Assembly (NCBI GenBank): GCA_002887195.1
Contig: PJAB01001298.1
Span: 1 to 15,603 of the forward strand
Length of the DNA: 15,603 nucleotides
Source of the DNA: Chrysochromulina parva
Taxonomy: Eukaryota; Haptophyta; Prymnesiales; Chrysochromulinaceae
Direction: 5' to 3'
The position numbers were made by a program, and so were the translations under genes. Below the pieces are notes generated by a model that was given only the letters and a program-made list of their open reading frames with translations, was not told the DNA's origin and ran no database searches. Every line of letters starts with the position of its first letter. Positions within the stretch are counted from its first letter, which is position 1. Below are positions 6,843 to 15,408 of this stretch, piece by piece.

Positions 6843-9800
6843 ATGAGGCGTTTCCCTTCCGAGCCTTTCCTCGGTCTGCTCAGCGAGCCGTCCCGACGTG
6901 CGTCGAAAATGGACGACGTGGCGACTGGCTGGCCGCCCAAGAACGCCTTCGAGGCGGGCGGCGACGGCGAGCCGTCCCTGGACGCTGGTCTGCCGTCCCT
7001 GGACGCTGATCTGCCGTCGCCAGGATCCGACGATGACGACGCTGCTCCGCCGCCAGCGTGGATGGTACCGGTGGCGGCGGCCCCAGCTTCCTCCGATCCG
7101 CTGCGCGACGAGGAGTATTGGGCGCGGCCCGAGATCCAAGTGAAGATCGAGCGCATGCGCGAGCTCGGAGAGAAGGCCAAGCTGCATGCGACCTCACGCC
7201 GCGAGAAGCGGCTGCTCGCGCAGTACTACACGGAGGAGGGCCTGCGCCGGCGTGTCTTGCTGCTCTCGCACCCAAAGGTCGTGCGCGCGCTCGAGACGAT
7301 CTGGAAGGCGACGGATACGGACCGGAGCGGGGCGATCGACAGGGAGGAGTACCTCGTGATGCACCGAAAGCTCGTCCTCGCCCTCGACCCGACCACGCCG
7401 CCCAAGACCGCCTTCGAGGCGGCCGCGGAGGACTGGGTCAAAGACGCCGACGGCAAGCGCTTCATGGATAAGGAGCGGTTCTACTGGTGCTGGTTCGAGC
7501 TGGCGGACCTGTGGACCGACTCGCTCGATCCGAAGGTACGTCGATTGCATGCGGAGGACCTGCCGTGCATGCAAGTGCTCACCGCAGCGCGGAGGACCTG
7601 CCGTGCATGCAAGTGCTCACCGCAGCGCGGAGGACCTGCCTTGCATGCAAGTGCTCACCACAGCGCTATCGACTCGCTCGATCCGAAGGCGTACGTCGAC
7701 TTCTTGATAGGCACGATGCAGATCGTCACTCGTAAGGAGTCCTGGGGCATCGACTGGGCCTCCGACAACCAGGTGAGAAGCCGGGCCCGTGGTGCAGAGG
7801 CGACGGAGCGCGGGCCAGCGCGGCATGCAAGTGCTCACCACGGCACGACGGAGCGCGGGTCAGGCGGCATGCAAGTGCTCACCACGGCACGACGGAGCGC
7901 GGGTCAGGCGGCATGCAAGTGCTCACCACGGCACGACGGAGCGCGGGCCAGAGCGGCATGCGAGTGCTCACCACGGCGGGACGGAGCGCGGGCCAGGCGG
8001 CATGCAAGTGCTCACCACGGCGCCCTTCGCTCCCCACAGGTGATCGCCGGCCACTTCAAGATGCGACGGAGCGCGGGCCAGGCGGAGCATGAGAGTACGC
8101 CCCGCCCGAGGATCGAGCTCGAGCGCCCTCCGGCATGCAAGTGCCCACCACGGCGCCCGCCCGTTTCGCCACAGGTATGCTCGAGAACGCGATGATCGAG
8201 TTCGACGTGAACGAGAGCTACCCGATGGTGCTCTCTCTTTGGCATGAAGAGCTGCGCAAGGACGTGATCGTACGCACCGCTGCCCTTGATTACCATTGAT
8301 TACCATTGATTACCATTGATTAACATTGATTACCATTGATTTACATAGATTAACATTGATTACGCGCAAGGACGTGATCGTACGCGCCGGCCATAAGGCC
8401 GACCGTGCGGCGGGCCTCGGCATGCAAGCGCTCAGCACGGCGCCACGCCCTCCTCTCCCCACAGGTACGCGCCGCCCAGAAGGCCGACCGTGCGGCGGGC
8501 CTCAAGCCACGCTCCGTGGCGGATGCGCTCTCGGTCCTGGAGCGTCCTAATTTGGGATCTCGCACGAGCAGCCCTAATTTGGGATCTCGCACGAGCAGCC
8601 TTCGCCGATCGCTCAATACGGCGCTCGGCGCGGCCGGTGACGCCGGGGCCGGTACCAACGGCAGCCCAACACGGCGCTCGAGCAGTGCGGGCAGCCATCG
8701 GAGTTCGCTGAGCGCTCTCATAGACCAGTTCGTGTCCCCCACGAAGGCGCCCGGTACGACGCTGCGCGACTCGTCGCCGGGCTCGTCCGTGGCCGATCTG
8801 CCGCGATCTCCCGCGAGGCTCTCGATCTCCCGCGACGCTCTCGATCTGCCGCGATCTCCCGCGAGGCTCTCGATCTCCCGCGACGCTCTCGATCTGCCGC
8901 GATCTCCCGCGAGGCTCTCAATCTCCCGCGACGCTCTCGATCTGCCGCGATCTCCCGCGAGGCTCTCAATCTCCCTGCCCTCGGCCACCGTCGAGCCGTA
9001 CCACCAGGCCATTGCAGCCAGGGCCCTCGGCACGGGCTACGCCGCCGTGAGCGCTCAGGACGGCGCCGATGGGCGCTCAGGACGGCGCTCGGTGAGCGCG
9101 GGCATCCGTCGTCCCTCGCGAGAGAGCGCCGAGACGGGCGCCCGGGGCGCCGAGGTGGGCGTTGCCGATCCGGTGTCGCTAGCGTCGAGGCTGGTGGCTC
9201 GGGTCCACGCGATGGGAGGCTATGCGGTTGCGCGGGTGCTGGCGGGTGCGGCGAGTGTCGAGGGCGCCGAGATGGGCGCCGAGCTGGGCGCCGAGATGGG
9301 CGTCGAGCGCCTGCCGCCCAAGACGCCGCACTACAGCCCTCGCACCTCTGAACACTCTCTTAGTCCGCGGGAGGAGTCGCGCTTAGATGGGCGCCACGGG
9401 GCGGCGATGCCTGAGGGAGGAGCGTCTGAAGTCGACTGGGCCGCGATTGAGGCTACGTCGCCGCCGCGTGACACGGGCTGCTCAAGACGGCGCTCCGACA
9501 CGACCTGCTCGTCCTCCGCCGCGCCGCCGGCTCCTTATGCCCAACACGGCGCCCATGCCCATCACGGCGCCCATGCCCCCATAACCACCACAGCCCCCAC
9601 CGCCATCACCGCCGCCCAAGCCGCCGCTGCCGCCGCGGCGTACGACGCTGCTGCCGCCGCCGCCGCTGCCACCGCCGCCGCCGCCGAAGCCGCCGAAGCC
9701 GCCGCCGCTGCAGCCGCCGTCGCCGCCGCTGTCGCCGCCAACCCCGTCGCCGCCGCCGCCGCCGCCGCCGCTGCGTTGACTCATTCTTTCGAGTCGACAT

Positions 9801-12800
9801 TTCCACAGGTGCAGATGCCCGAGATCGCACCCGAGATTGCACCCGAGATCGCACCCGAGATTGCACCCGAGATCGCACCCGAGATTGCACCCGAGATCTC
9901 ACCCGAGATTGCACCCGAGATTGCACCTGAGATCGCCCCCGAGATCGCACCCGATGATCGCCCCCGTGATTGCCCCCGTAATTGCATGCTGAGTGCCTCC
10001 CTCATCAGGTGCAGATGCCCGAGGACCAGATGATCGCCCCCCCATTGGCGCCCCCTGCAATCGCTCCCTACCCCGCCCACGCGTACCACCCCAGCCGCCC
10101 GGTGCACGGAGGCCCCGCGGTCGCGCCCCGGCCAGAGAAGCTGAGCGCTGGGACGGGCCGATGCTCCTACTCGGCCGGCTATCTCGGCACGAATCTCGGC
10201 GCGAATCTCGGCGCGTGGGAGGACGTAACGGCCGAGCTCCTCCTCGCGCCGCCGCGGGTGCTGCGTCCGAAGCCGTCCGAGGAGCCAGCGAAGCGCGAGA
10301 GCCGTTTGATGGCGGCGGCGGCGGTGCGCTCTCGTGGCTGAACCCTGCGGCACCACGGCTCGGCATGCGAGTGCTCACCACGGCGCCCTCCTCTCCCCAC
10401 AGGTGCGCTCTCGTTTGAACCCTGCGGCACGGGCATCGTCAGCGGGGCGTCTGAAGCCCCCCATCAATCGGGCGAATGATCTCGCGAGCGAGATGGGCGG
10501 CCGCGGCGGCGCCGTGGTGGGCGCCGCCGTGGTGGGCGGTGCCGGCGGTGGTGCCGGCGGTGCAATCACGCCAAGCACGCCTGCCTCTTGCTCGCCCGTG
10601 CACCCGCCGTCGACGCTCACTACGACGCCCGTGCACCCGCCGTCGACGCTCACTACGACGCCCGTGCACCCGCCGTCGATGCTCGCGCCCTGGGACCACG
10701 AAACGCTCACTACGACGCGCACGACTCCCCGAGCAGCCTCCCCTAGCGCCGCCCACCACGGCGCGATGGCTCCCGCCCCCCCCACGTCAGCCCCCCCTGC
10801 CGCAGCGTGCCCCCTCCCCACCAGCACCGCCATCGCCCAGGACGACGCCCCCGATGCTGCGGCCACCGCAATCGCCCAGGACGACGCCCCCGATGCTGCG
10901 GCCATCGCCCAGGACGACGCCCCCGATGCTGCGGCCACCGCAGCGGCCGCGGCGGCCGCTTACGACGCCCGCAACCCCCCGCCCCCCCCCGCCGCCGCCG
11001 CCGCCGCCCAGGACGGCGCGCTCTTCGCCGCTGAGGAGTCTTCCAAATTAGGCAGCCTGGGGTTCCCGCCATTCGCCCACGTGGCAGCGGATGGTCACCT
11101 GTGCGCACCCACTGCGCAAGGGTCATCCGCGGCGTGCGCGCAGGCGTCTCTCGGAGCGGCGGTGAATGTGAATGTGAACGCGCAGGCGTACATCGGAGCG
11201 GCTGTGAAAGCCGCCGCCGCCGCCCAAATTAGGGAGGGCGTGCATGCCCAAATTAGGGAGGACGTCGGCGTTGGTCCGAGTGACGAAACCCGAGTGACGA
11301 AAGGCTGTGGGCCGAGTGACGAAACCCGAGTGACGAAAGGCTGTGGACCGAGTGACGAAACCCGAGCGGCGGTGCATGCTGGCGCGCTCGCGGGCTCGTG
11401 CCTATGCAACCTTGAGCATGTGAGTGCGGCACATGAAAACGCTCGCATGGCCCTCGGATGGCCTGATTGCCTCTCTGATGGCCTCTCTGATGGCCTCCCT
11501 CCTCAGGTGATGATGACGTCCATTGATTGCGACTGATGGCCTCTCTGATGGCCTCTCTGATGGCCTCCCTCCTCAGGTGATGATGACGTCCATTGATTGC
11601 GACTGATTGCCTCTCTGATGGCCTCTCTGATGGCCTCCCTCCTCAGGTGATGATGACGTCCATTGATTGCGACTGATGGCCTCCCTCCTCAGGTTGGCTC
11701 GGCAGTTGCGTCCGAGGCGCCGTTTTCGTCGGAGCAGTGTGAACAAATCACTCGTGAACGGCGCCTCGTTCACCTAGGCGCCGTCCTGTGCGAAGAGATC
11801 AGGGAAGCTGCCGCCGATGGCGCCCCCGACGGCGCCCCCGACGGCGCCTCCGCTGGTGGCGAGGGCAGCATCCATAGCCGAGGCAGGGAGAAGCTGCGGC
11901 ACGTCGGCGCGACGAGTGCCCAACTCGGCGCGAACCGTGCCCAGCTCGGCGCGACGGGCGAGGAGAGGCAGCGCCCCCCGGGGCTCCGGCCGAAGCACGT
12001 CATCCTCGGCTATGATGGCGAGGCGGAGCCGACCGGTGCCCAACTCGGCGCGAATAGTGCCCATTCCGGCGCGAAAAGTGCCCAATACGGCGCGGGCGAT
12101 GCCCAATTCGGCGCGATTAGTGCCCAACACGGCGCGGCGAACGAGGACGATGAGGAGCTTGTCGCCATTCATCTGGCCGCGATGGCTGCAGAGGCAGAGG
12201 CGGAGGCGTCCATGGCGATGCACGAGGTGCAGGCAGCCAAGGCGGAGGCCGACGCCGACACGGCCGCCAACGACGATCTCGCGCTCCAGATCGACGATCT
12301 CGCGCTCCAGATCCCCTTTCGGCTGACTCGAGAGGCTCAACGGCAGGCGATCCAAGCAGAGGCCCTCCGGCCGCGCCTCGCCCGACACGGCGCCCCGCAC
12401 GCCCCCCCCTCCGCCGAGGACGTCGCCGCCCCCGGCGCAGACGGCGGCGCGGACGGCAGCGCAAGCGCGGCGGCGCTCACGACGGCGCCCGAGGCTCTCG
12501 CGTGCCACACGGCGCCAGGGCGCCCAACTCGGCGCTCGCACCTCGCCTCCACCTCCGCTCCGCTCATCACGACGCGCCTCGACGCCACCTCATCAGCCTC
12601 GCAGCCGGAGCTTCTTCTCCAACGGCGGAGATCTACCCGAGATCTACCCCGAGAGCACCCCCCCTCCAAGCGCCCGCTGACCGGCGCTCCCCGCACCTCG
12701 GCCTCGCTCTCAGCGGCCTCGCGCCACCCGGCTGTGAATTGCCATTCACAGCGCCACCCGACGTCGCTCAGCAGTCCGCAGACCTCGCTGCCCGGATCGC

Positions 12801-14148
12801 TAGCGAAAGGGTCGTCCTATGTGGACTACTACAAGCGATGCCATGTGGCAGTAGCGGTGGGTGCGGCGCGTCGATTCACTCAAGATCAGTTGGAGCCGCA
12901 AGGCGCCGCAGAGGGCGCTACCAACGGCCCCACCGCCGCCCTCGTCGCCTCTGCCAGCGCCGCCGCCCTCGCGGCCTCGTACGGCTCTGCCGCCTCTGAA
13001 CAGCTCTGCACAGCCGCCGGCATGCCCGGCGGCGCGCCGGGCGCCGTGGTGGGCACCTGGTCGAAGGGTGGCGATGGCTGTGGGGTTTCGAAGGGTGGCA
13101 ATGGCTGTGGGGTTGGAGCAGCGGCGGTGGCGGCGGGCACCGCGCTACCTGCCGCGGGAAGCGCTGCCCTCTGCCCACTACAGCGCGCCCGCCCACTGCA
13201 GCGCGTCCGCTCCGCTCCAGTGGTCAAGCATGCCCGCCTGCCTAATTTGGATGCGGGCCCAGACATCCAAATTAGTCTGCCGCCACCGCCGCCCACCGTC
13301 GCCGCAGGCCCGACGTTGCCCAGCCACGGCGCCCAGCACGGCGCGCGCACCCTCGCGGCCGCTGCAGCGGGCGCTGCAGCGGGCGCAGCACGCGTGCGCC
13401 CGAGGACGGCGGGGATGGCGCCCGGGACGGCGCGTCCAGCTATGGACGCGGCGCCGGTGCGTCCGAAGCTGGTGCCCGGGACGGCGCGCTCGAGCCTGGC
13501 TCCGCCTTCGAGCGCCGTCGTGGGCACCCCCCGCGCGGGCGAATGGGGCCACGCGGTGGGCGCGGGTGATCCGCCCGGCACGGCGCTCGCTGCCACGCCG
13601 AGGGTCGCCCAACACGGCGCCCGACCGTCGACGGCGCCCAATCGGCTGAGCGAGCCTAATCAGGAAGCCATCAGGCTTCGATGGGCCCGATTGCCACCGC
13701 CATCAGACGCCGAGCTCGCCGCCGTCGCCGCCGCCGCAACGGCCGCCGCCGTGGCTGCCGCCTACGCGGCCGCGGGCATCTCCGTCGACGACGAGGACGA
13801 CGAGGGCGACGACGACGACGAGGAGGGCGACGACAAGGGCGACGAGGAGGGCGAGGAGGTCGCCTCACAGCAGGCACTGCCCGTCGGCGCCGTGGGTGGC
13901 ACGATGCTAGTCGGCGGGCTGCAAGTGCCCACGACGGCGCGCGCTTCGGGCGGCTTCCGGCTGGCAGCGCCGCCGTCGTCGCAGGCGCTCGCGCCTCACC
14001 GCGTGATGCCCTCGGCGCCCAACTCGGCGCCACCGATACGGCGCGGCGCCTTCGGATCGGGGCGTGGGTTTGGTGCGACGTTGGCCAAAGTGGCCGCACG
14101 ATCAAAGGCCAAGCTAGAGGCAGCGGCGCCGATCAGTCAGGTGACTCA

Positions 14149-14193
<45 letters not shown>

Positions 14194-14851
14194 CAACAGC
14201 AGCCCGACGGGTACCCCCCTATGGCCCCCCGCCGCCCATCCCCCCGCCGCCCATCCCCCCGCCGCCCATCCCCCCGCCGCCGCTCCCTCTGCGCGTGCAC
14301 CGGCCACTTGCTGTGCTCACTACGGCGCGTCTTTCGAGGACAATTTGAATGCGGCACCGACCCAAATTAGGCAAGAGCAACCGTTTGGATGGGCGAGCGC
14401 ACTGGCGGCGTCCCATGCGGCCACTCAAAAGGTGATCAAGGTGAGCGTTGCAGCAGCGTCAGAGCTGTGTGGGCCGCATGCGCATCGTCCCAAATTAGGA
14501 CTCGCCGGCTCGAAGCATGCGTCGGTGGCCGAGCTCGCGGCGATCGGCGCGCGCGGCGTGCCGTTCCCCCCGGGCTTGACTGAGTGGGTGCATGCGCCGG
14601 CCGCTCGCGACAGCGCGCGCGCCGATCTGCCCGCACCCACCCTGTGGGGAGCTGGGCAGGTGGGCGTGACGGTGGCCTCCCACCCGTTCGCGCACTGGAT
14701 GCTCGACCCTCAGGCGCCCGCGCGTAGCGCGCCCGAGACCACCGCGCTGCTGCAGCCCGTGGTGCACGGCGAGCACGTCGCGGAGGATTTTGAGCAGCTG
14801 TGGGGAGTGCAGCGCCCGACTTGGGTGAGCATGACCCTCAGCAACGGGTGA
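6843..14851 (+). CDS. very large EF-hand, low-complexity protein (8 exons)
   Basis: Exons 6843–7535, 7689–7772, 8040–8094, 8175–8269, 8465–9808, 10009–10323, 10403–11419 and 11693–14851 join in phase to about 2,253 residues. Start ATG 6843 is the first in frame; ATG 6909 (residue 23) has a stronger context (AAAATGG). An EF-hand loop DTDRSGAIDREE (158–169) has calcium ligands in the canonical places. A second, weaker one (DADGKRFMDKER) follows, then FYWCWFELADLWTDSLDPKAYVDF, VTRKESWGIDWASDNQ and MLENAMIEFDVNESYPMVLSLWHEEL. This folded N-terminal module suggests a calcium-responsive protein. The rest is largely disordered: 16-residue DLPRSPARLSISRDAL repeats, poly-Ala, PVHPPSTLTTT, GPSDETRVTKGC, an AQLGA/AQHGA-rich part and an acidic run (DDDDEEGDD). 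A more ordinary C-terminus follows (from about LGLAGSKHASVAELAAIGARG). Function is unknown; a scaffold or cytoskeletal/ciliary role is only inference. Further introns inside exon 8 cannot be excluded. Confidence 0.72.
7536..7688 (+). repeat. EF-hand-gene intron 1, three 38-bp units
   Basis: GACTCGCTCGATCCGAAG precedes both the donor GTACGTCGA and the downstream exon GCGTACGTCGAC, so both exon edges are copied. The body is three 38-bp units (7551, 7589, 7627) containing TGCATGCAAGTGCTCACC. Phase 0; the length is a multiple of three and the intron has no in-frame stop, so retention would stay in frame. Confidence 0.8.
7773..8039 (+). repeat. EF-hand-gene intron 2, five 44–45-bp units
   Basis: Donor CAG/GTGAGAAG, acceptor CTCCCCACAG, phase 0 (ASDNQ to VIAGHFK). 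Units start at 7803, 7848, 7892, 7936 and 7981. Each has ACGGAGCGCGGGYCAG followed by GGCATGCAAGTGCTCACCAC. A further copy of the first half lies in the next exon at 8066–8085. Confidence 0.82.
8095..8174 (+). repeat. EF-hand-gene intron 3
   Basis: The intron head GTACGCCCC…GGATCGAGCTCGA is a diverged copy of exon 4's head GTATGCTCG…GATCGAGTTCGA. The tail is GGCATGCAAGTGCCCACCAC and a TTTCGCCACAG acceptor. Phase 1 (A/GT, Ser). The donor choice is less certain because the end of exon 3 is itself repeat-like. Confidence 0.6.
8270..8464 (+). repeat. EF-hand-gene intron 4, AT-rich decamers plus copied exon junction
   Basis: Donor GTACGCACC. From about 8287 to 8362 there is tandem ATTGATTACC. At 8364–8418 there is a copy of the exon 4 end (8254–8269, 16 of 16) joined directly to the exon 5 start (8465–8503, 37 of 39). 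The GGCATGCAAGCGCTCAGCAC tail and CTCTCCCCACAG follow. Phase 0. Confidence 0.8.
8546..8599 (+). repeat. two 27-bp coding repeats (PNLGSRTSS)
   Basis: CCTAATTTGGGATCTCGCAC… is perfectly repeated with a 27-bp period. Each unit begins with the reverse-oriented CCAAATTAGG word. In frame, it gives two PNLGSRTSS blocks. Confidence 0.85.
8795..8974 (+). repeat. 48-bp coding tandem repeat, 3.75 copies
   Basis: Units begin at 8795, 8843, 8891 and 8939 and encode DLPRSPARLSISRDAL. Within each, GATCTCCCGCGA occurs twice, so a shorter unit was doubled first. The near identity of copies points to recent expansion or homogenisation. Confidence 0.9.
9610..9780 (+). repeat. GCC-rich poly-alanine tract
   Basis: This tract encodes Ala runs broken by Tyr, Asp, Thr, Glu and Val. 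It is codon-skewed to GCC and GCT. Immediately after it, TTGACTCATTCTTTC…TTTCCACAG (ending 9808) looks like a splice acceptor, so part of this tract could be intronic. Confidence 0.6.
9809..10008 (+). repeat. EF-hand-gene intron 5, 12-bp tandem array
   Basis: GTGCAGATGCCCGAG starts both the intron (9809) and exon 6 (10009). The body repeats GAGATYGCACCC about a dozen times, then AATTGCATGCTGAGTGCC and CTCATCAG. This tail belongs to the family used by the minus-strand WD40 gene. Phase 0. Confidence 0.72.
10324..10402 (+). repeat. EF-hand-gene intron 6
   Basis: GTGCGCTCTCGT then TGAACCCTGCGGCAC occur at the intron start and again at the exon 7 start (10403). The tail is GGCATGCGAGTGCTCACCAC with CTCTCCCCACAG. 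Phase 0; the unspliced frame hits TGA at once. Confidence 0.85.
10595..10682 (+). repeat. 33-bp coding tandem repeat
   Basis: Units start at 10595, 10628 and 10661 (the last partial) and encode PVHPPSTLTTT. Confidence 0.85.
10826..10940 (+). repeat. coding tandem repeat AIAQDDAPDAA
   Basis: Three near-identical copies of ATCGCCCAGGACGACGCCCC with GATGCTGCGGCC linkers. Spacing differs (39 and about 30 bp), so copies were gained or trimmed in frame. Confidence 0.8.
11273..11370 (+). repeat. 36-bp coding tandem repeat GPSDETRVTKGC
   Basis: CCGAGTGACGAAACCCGAG and GTGACGAAAGGCTGTG alternate over about 2.6 units. Within each unit, GAGTGACGAAA is itself doubled. Confidence 0.85.
11420..11692 (+). 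repeat. EF-hand-gene intron 7, tandem array of GT…AG units
   Basis: Donor CAT/GTGAGTGCGG at 11420, final acceptor CTCCTCAG at 11692, phase 0 on both sides. After a first acceptor at 11506, three abutting units follow: 11507–11576 (70 bp), 11577–11646 (70 bp) and 11647–11692 (46 bp). Each starts GTGATGATGACGTCC and ends CCTCCCTCCTCAG. Confidence 0.82.
11914..12140 (+). repeat. dispersed GCCCAAYTCGGCGCG coding repeat
   Basis: The 14–15-bp word recurs as AQLGA, AHSGA, AQYGA, AQFGA and AQHGA every 20 bp or so. Looser copies occur throughout exons 5–8, some in reverse orientation. Confidence 0.75.
14148..14290 (+). repeat. GCG run followed by 15-bp PPAAH repeats
   Basis: A GCG trinucleotide run encodes about 14 Ala. 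Shortly after, CCCGCCGCCCATCCC is repeated three to four times (PPAAH). These are typical slippage-prone tracts. Confidence 0.85.
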
Positions 14852-15408
14852 GCGCGCTAAAGTTTTACTCATTGGCAACATTGGATCATTCGATTGCTAC
14901 CGTCGCGGCGTCCGGTCCTCCGTCGGCGCCCGGGCCGTCGCGGCTCGCGCGTCACCGCAGTCACTGTGTTATACACTGTGGACTGTGAGACACCGCACGC
15001 GGTGTGGGCCCGTCTAGAGGTATTTTTTTATATTACTCCGCCCATGCGCGGCACGTGGAGAACGCCGCGACGCGGCGAGACCCGACCGCCGAGGCCGTTA
15101 CGACATACGAGGCCGACGAGTCCGTTTGTGCGGCTAACACATTTCCCTAAAAATCATTTCGCGGAGAAAATTAAGGACGAAAACCACGCTGCACGCTGCA
15201 CGCTCTCCACGCTCTTACATCTATCAACCTCTCAGGCAGCATACGATCAGCCGGCCCGCCTCTTGGTCCTTGAGATAGTTCAGACTCTGTGCAGATAAAA
15301 ATACCCATCTTGAGTCGGCGGTATCGGCCACACGATGGTATCGCGGCCTGTGCCCCTCGGCGGACTCTTCCCACCCTGCTGCCGAAGCGCTGCGCGCGTG
15401 ACTCCCTT
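14852..15408. other. spacer between convergent genes
   Basis: This holds the 3' UTRs of the EF-hand gene (plus) and the Hint-type gene (minus). It is more AT-rich than the genes, with a T-run near 15022–15034. Short perfect inverted repeats CACCGC/GCGGTG (14991–15004) and CGCCGCG/CGCGGCG (15063–15077) are present. No AATAAA signal and no credible coding frame were seen. Confidence 0.5.

Larger units (their letters stand above)
2928..14499. repeat. dispersed 10-bp word CCAAATTAGG (nine perfect copies)
   Basis: Forward copies: 2928–2937, 11043–11052, 11224–11233, 11248–11257, 14362–14371 and 14490–14499. Reverse copies: 8546–8555, 8573–8582 and 13241–13250. A one-mismatch copy is at 13267–13276. 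All lie in predicted exons. The word fits the CArG-box pattern CC(A/T)6GG. Confidence 0.8.

Noticed and set aside
8350..9033. Minus-strand ORF with REIESLAGDRGRS repeats
   Set aside because: It is the reverse reading of the 48-bp coding repeat; it runs across intron 4 and shows no family signal.
12886..13641. Long minus-strand ORF opposite exon 8
   Set aside because: It is antisense to a longer frame, low complexity (Ala/Pro/Gly), and without motifs; GC-rich DNA gives such mirror ORFs.
14991..15034. Bacterial-type intrinsic terminator (hairpin plus T-run)
   Set aside because: The stem is 6 bp with a 2-nt loop, the T-run is about 20 bp away, and the context is a eukaryotic nuclear gene.
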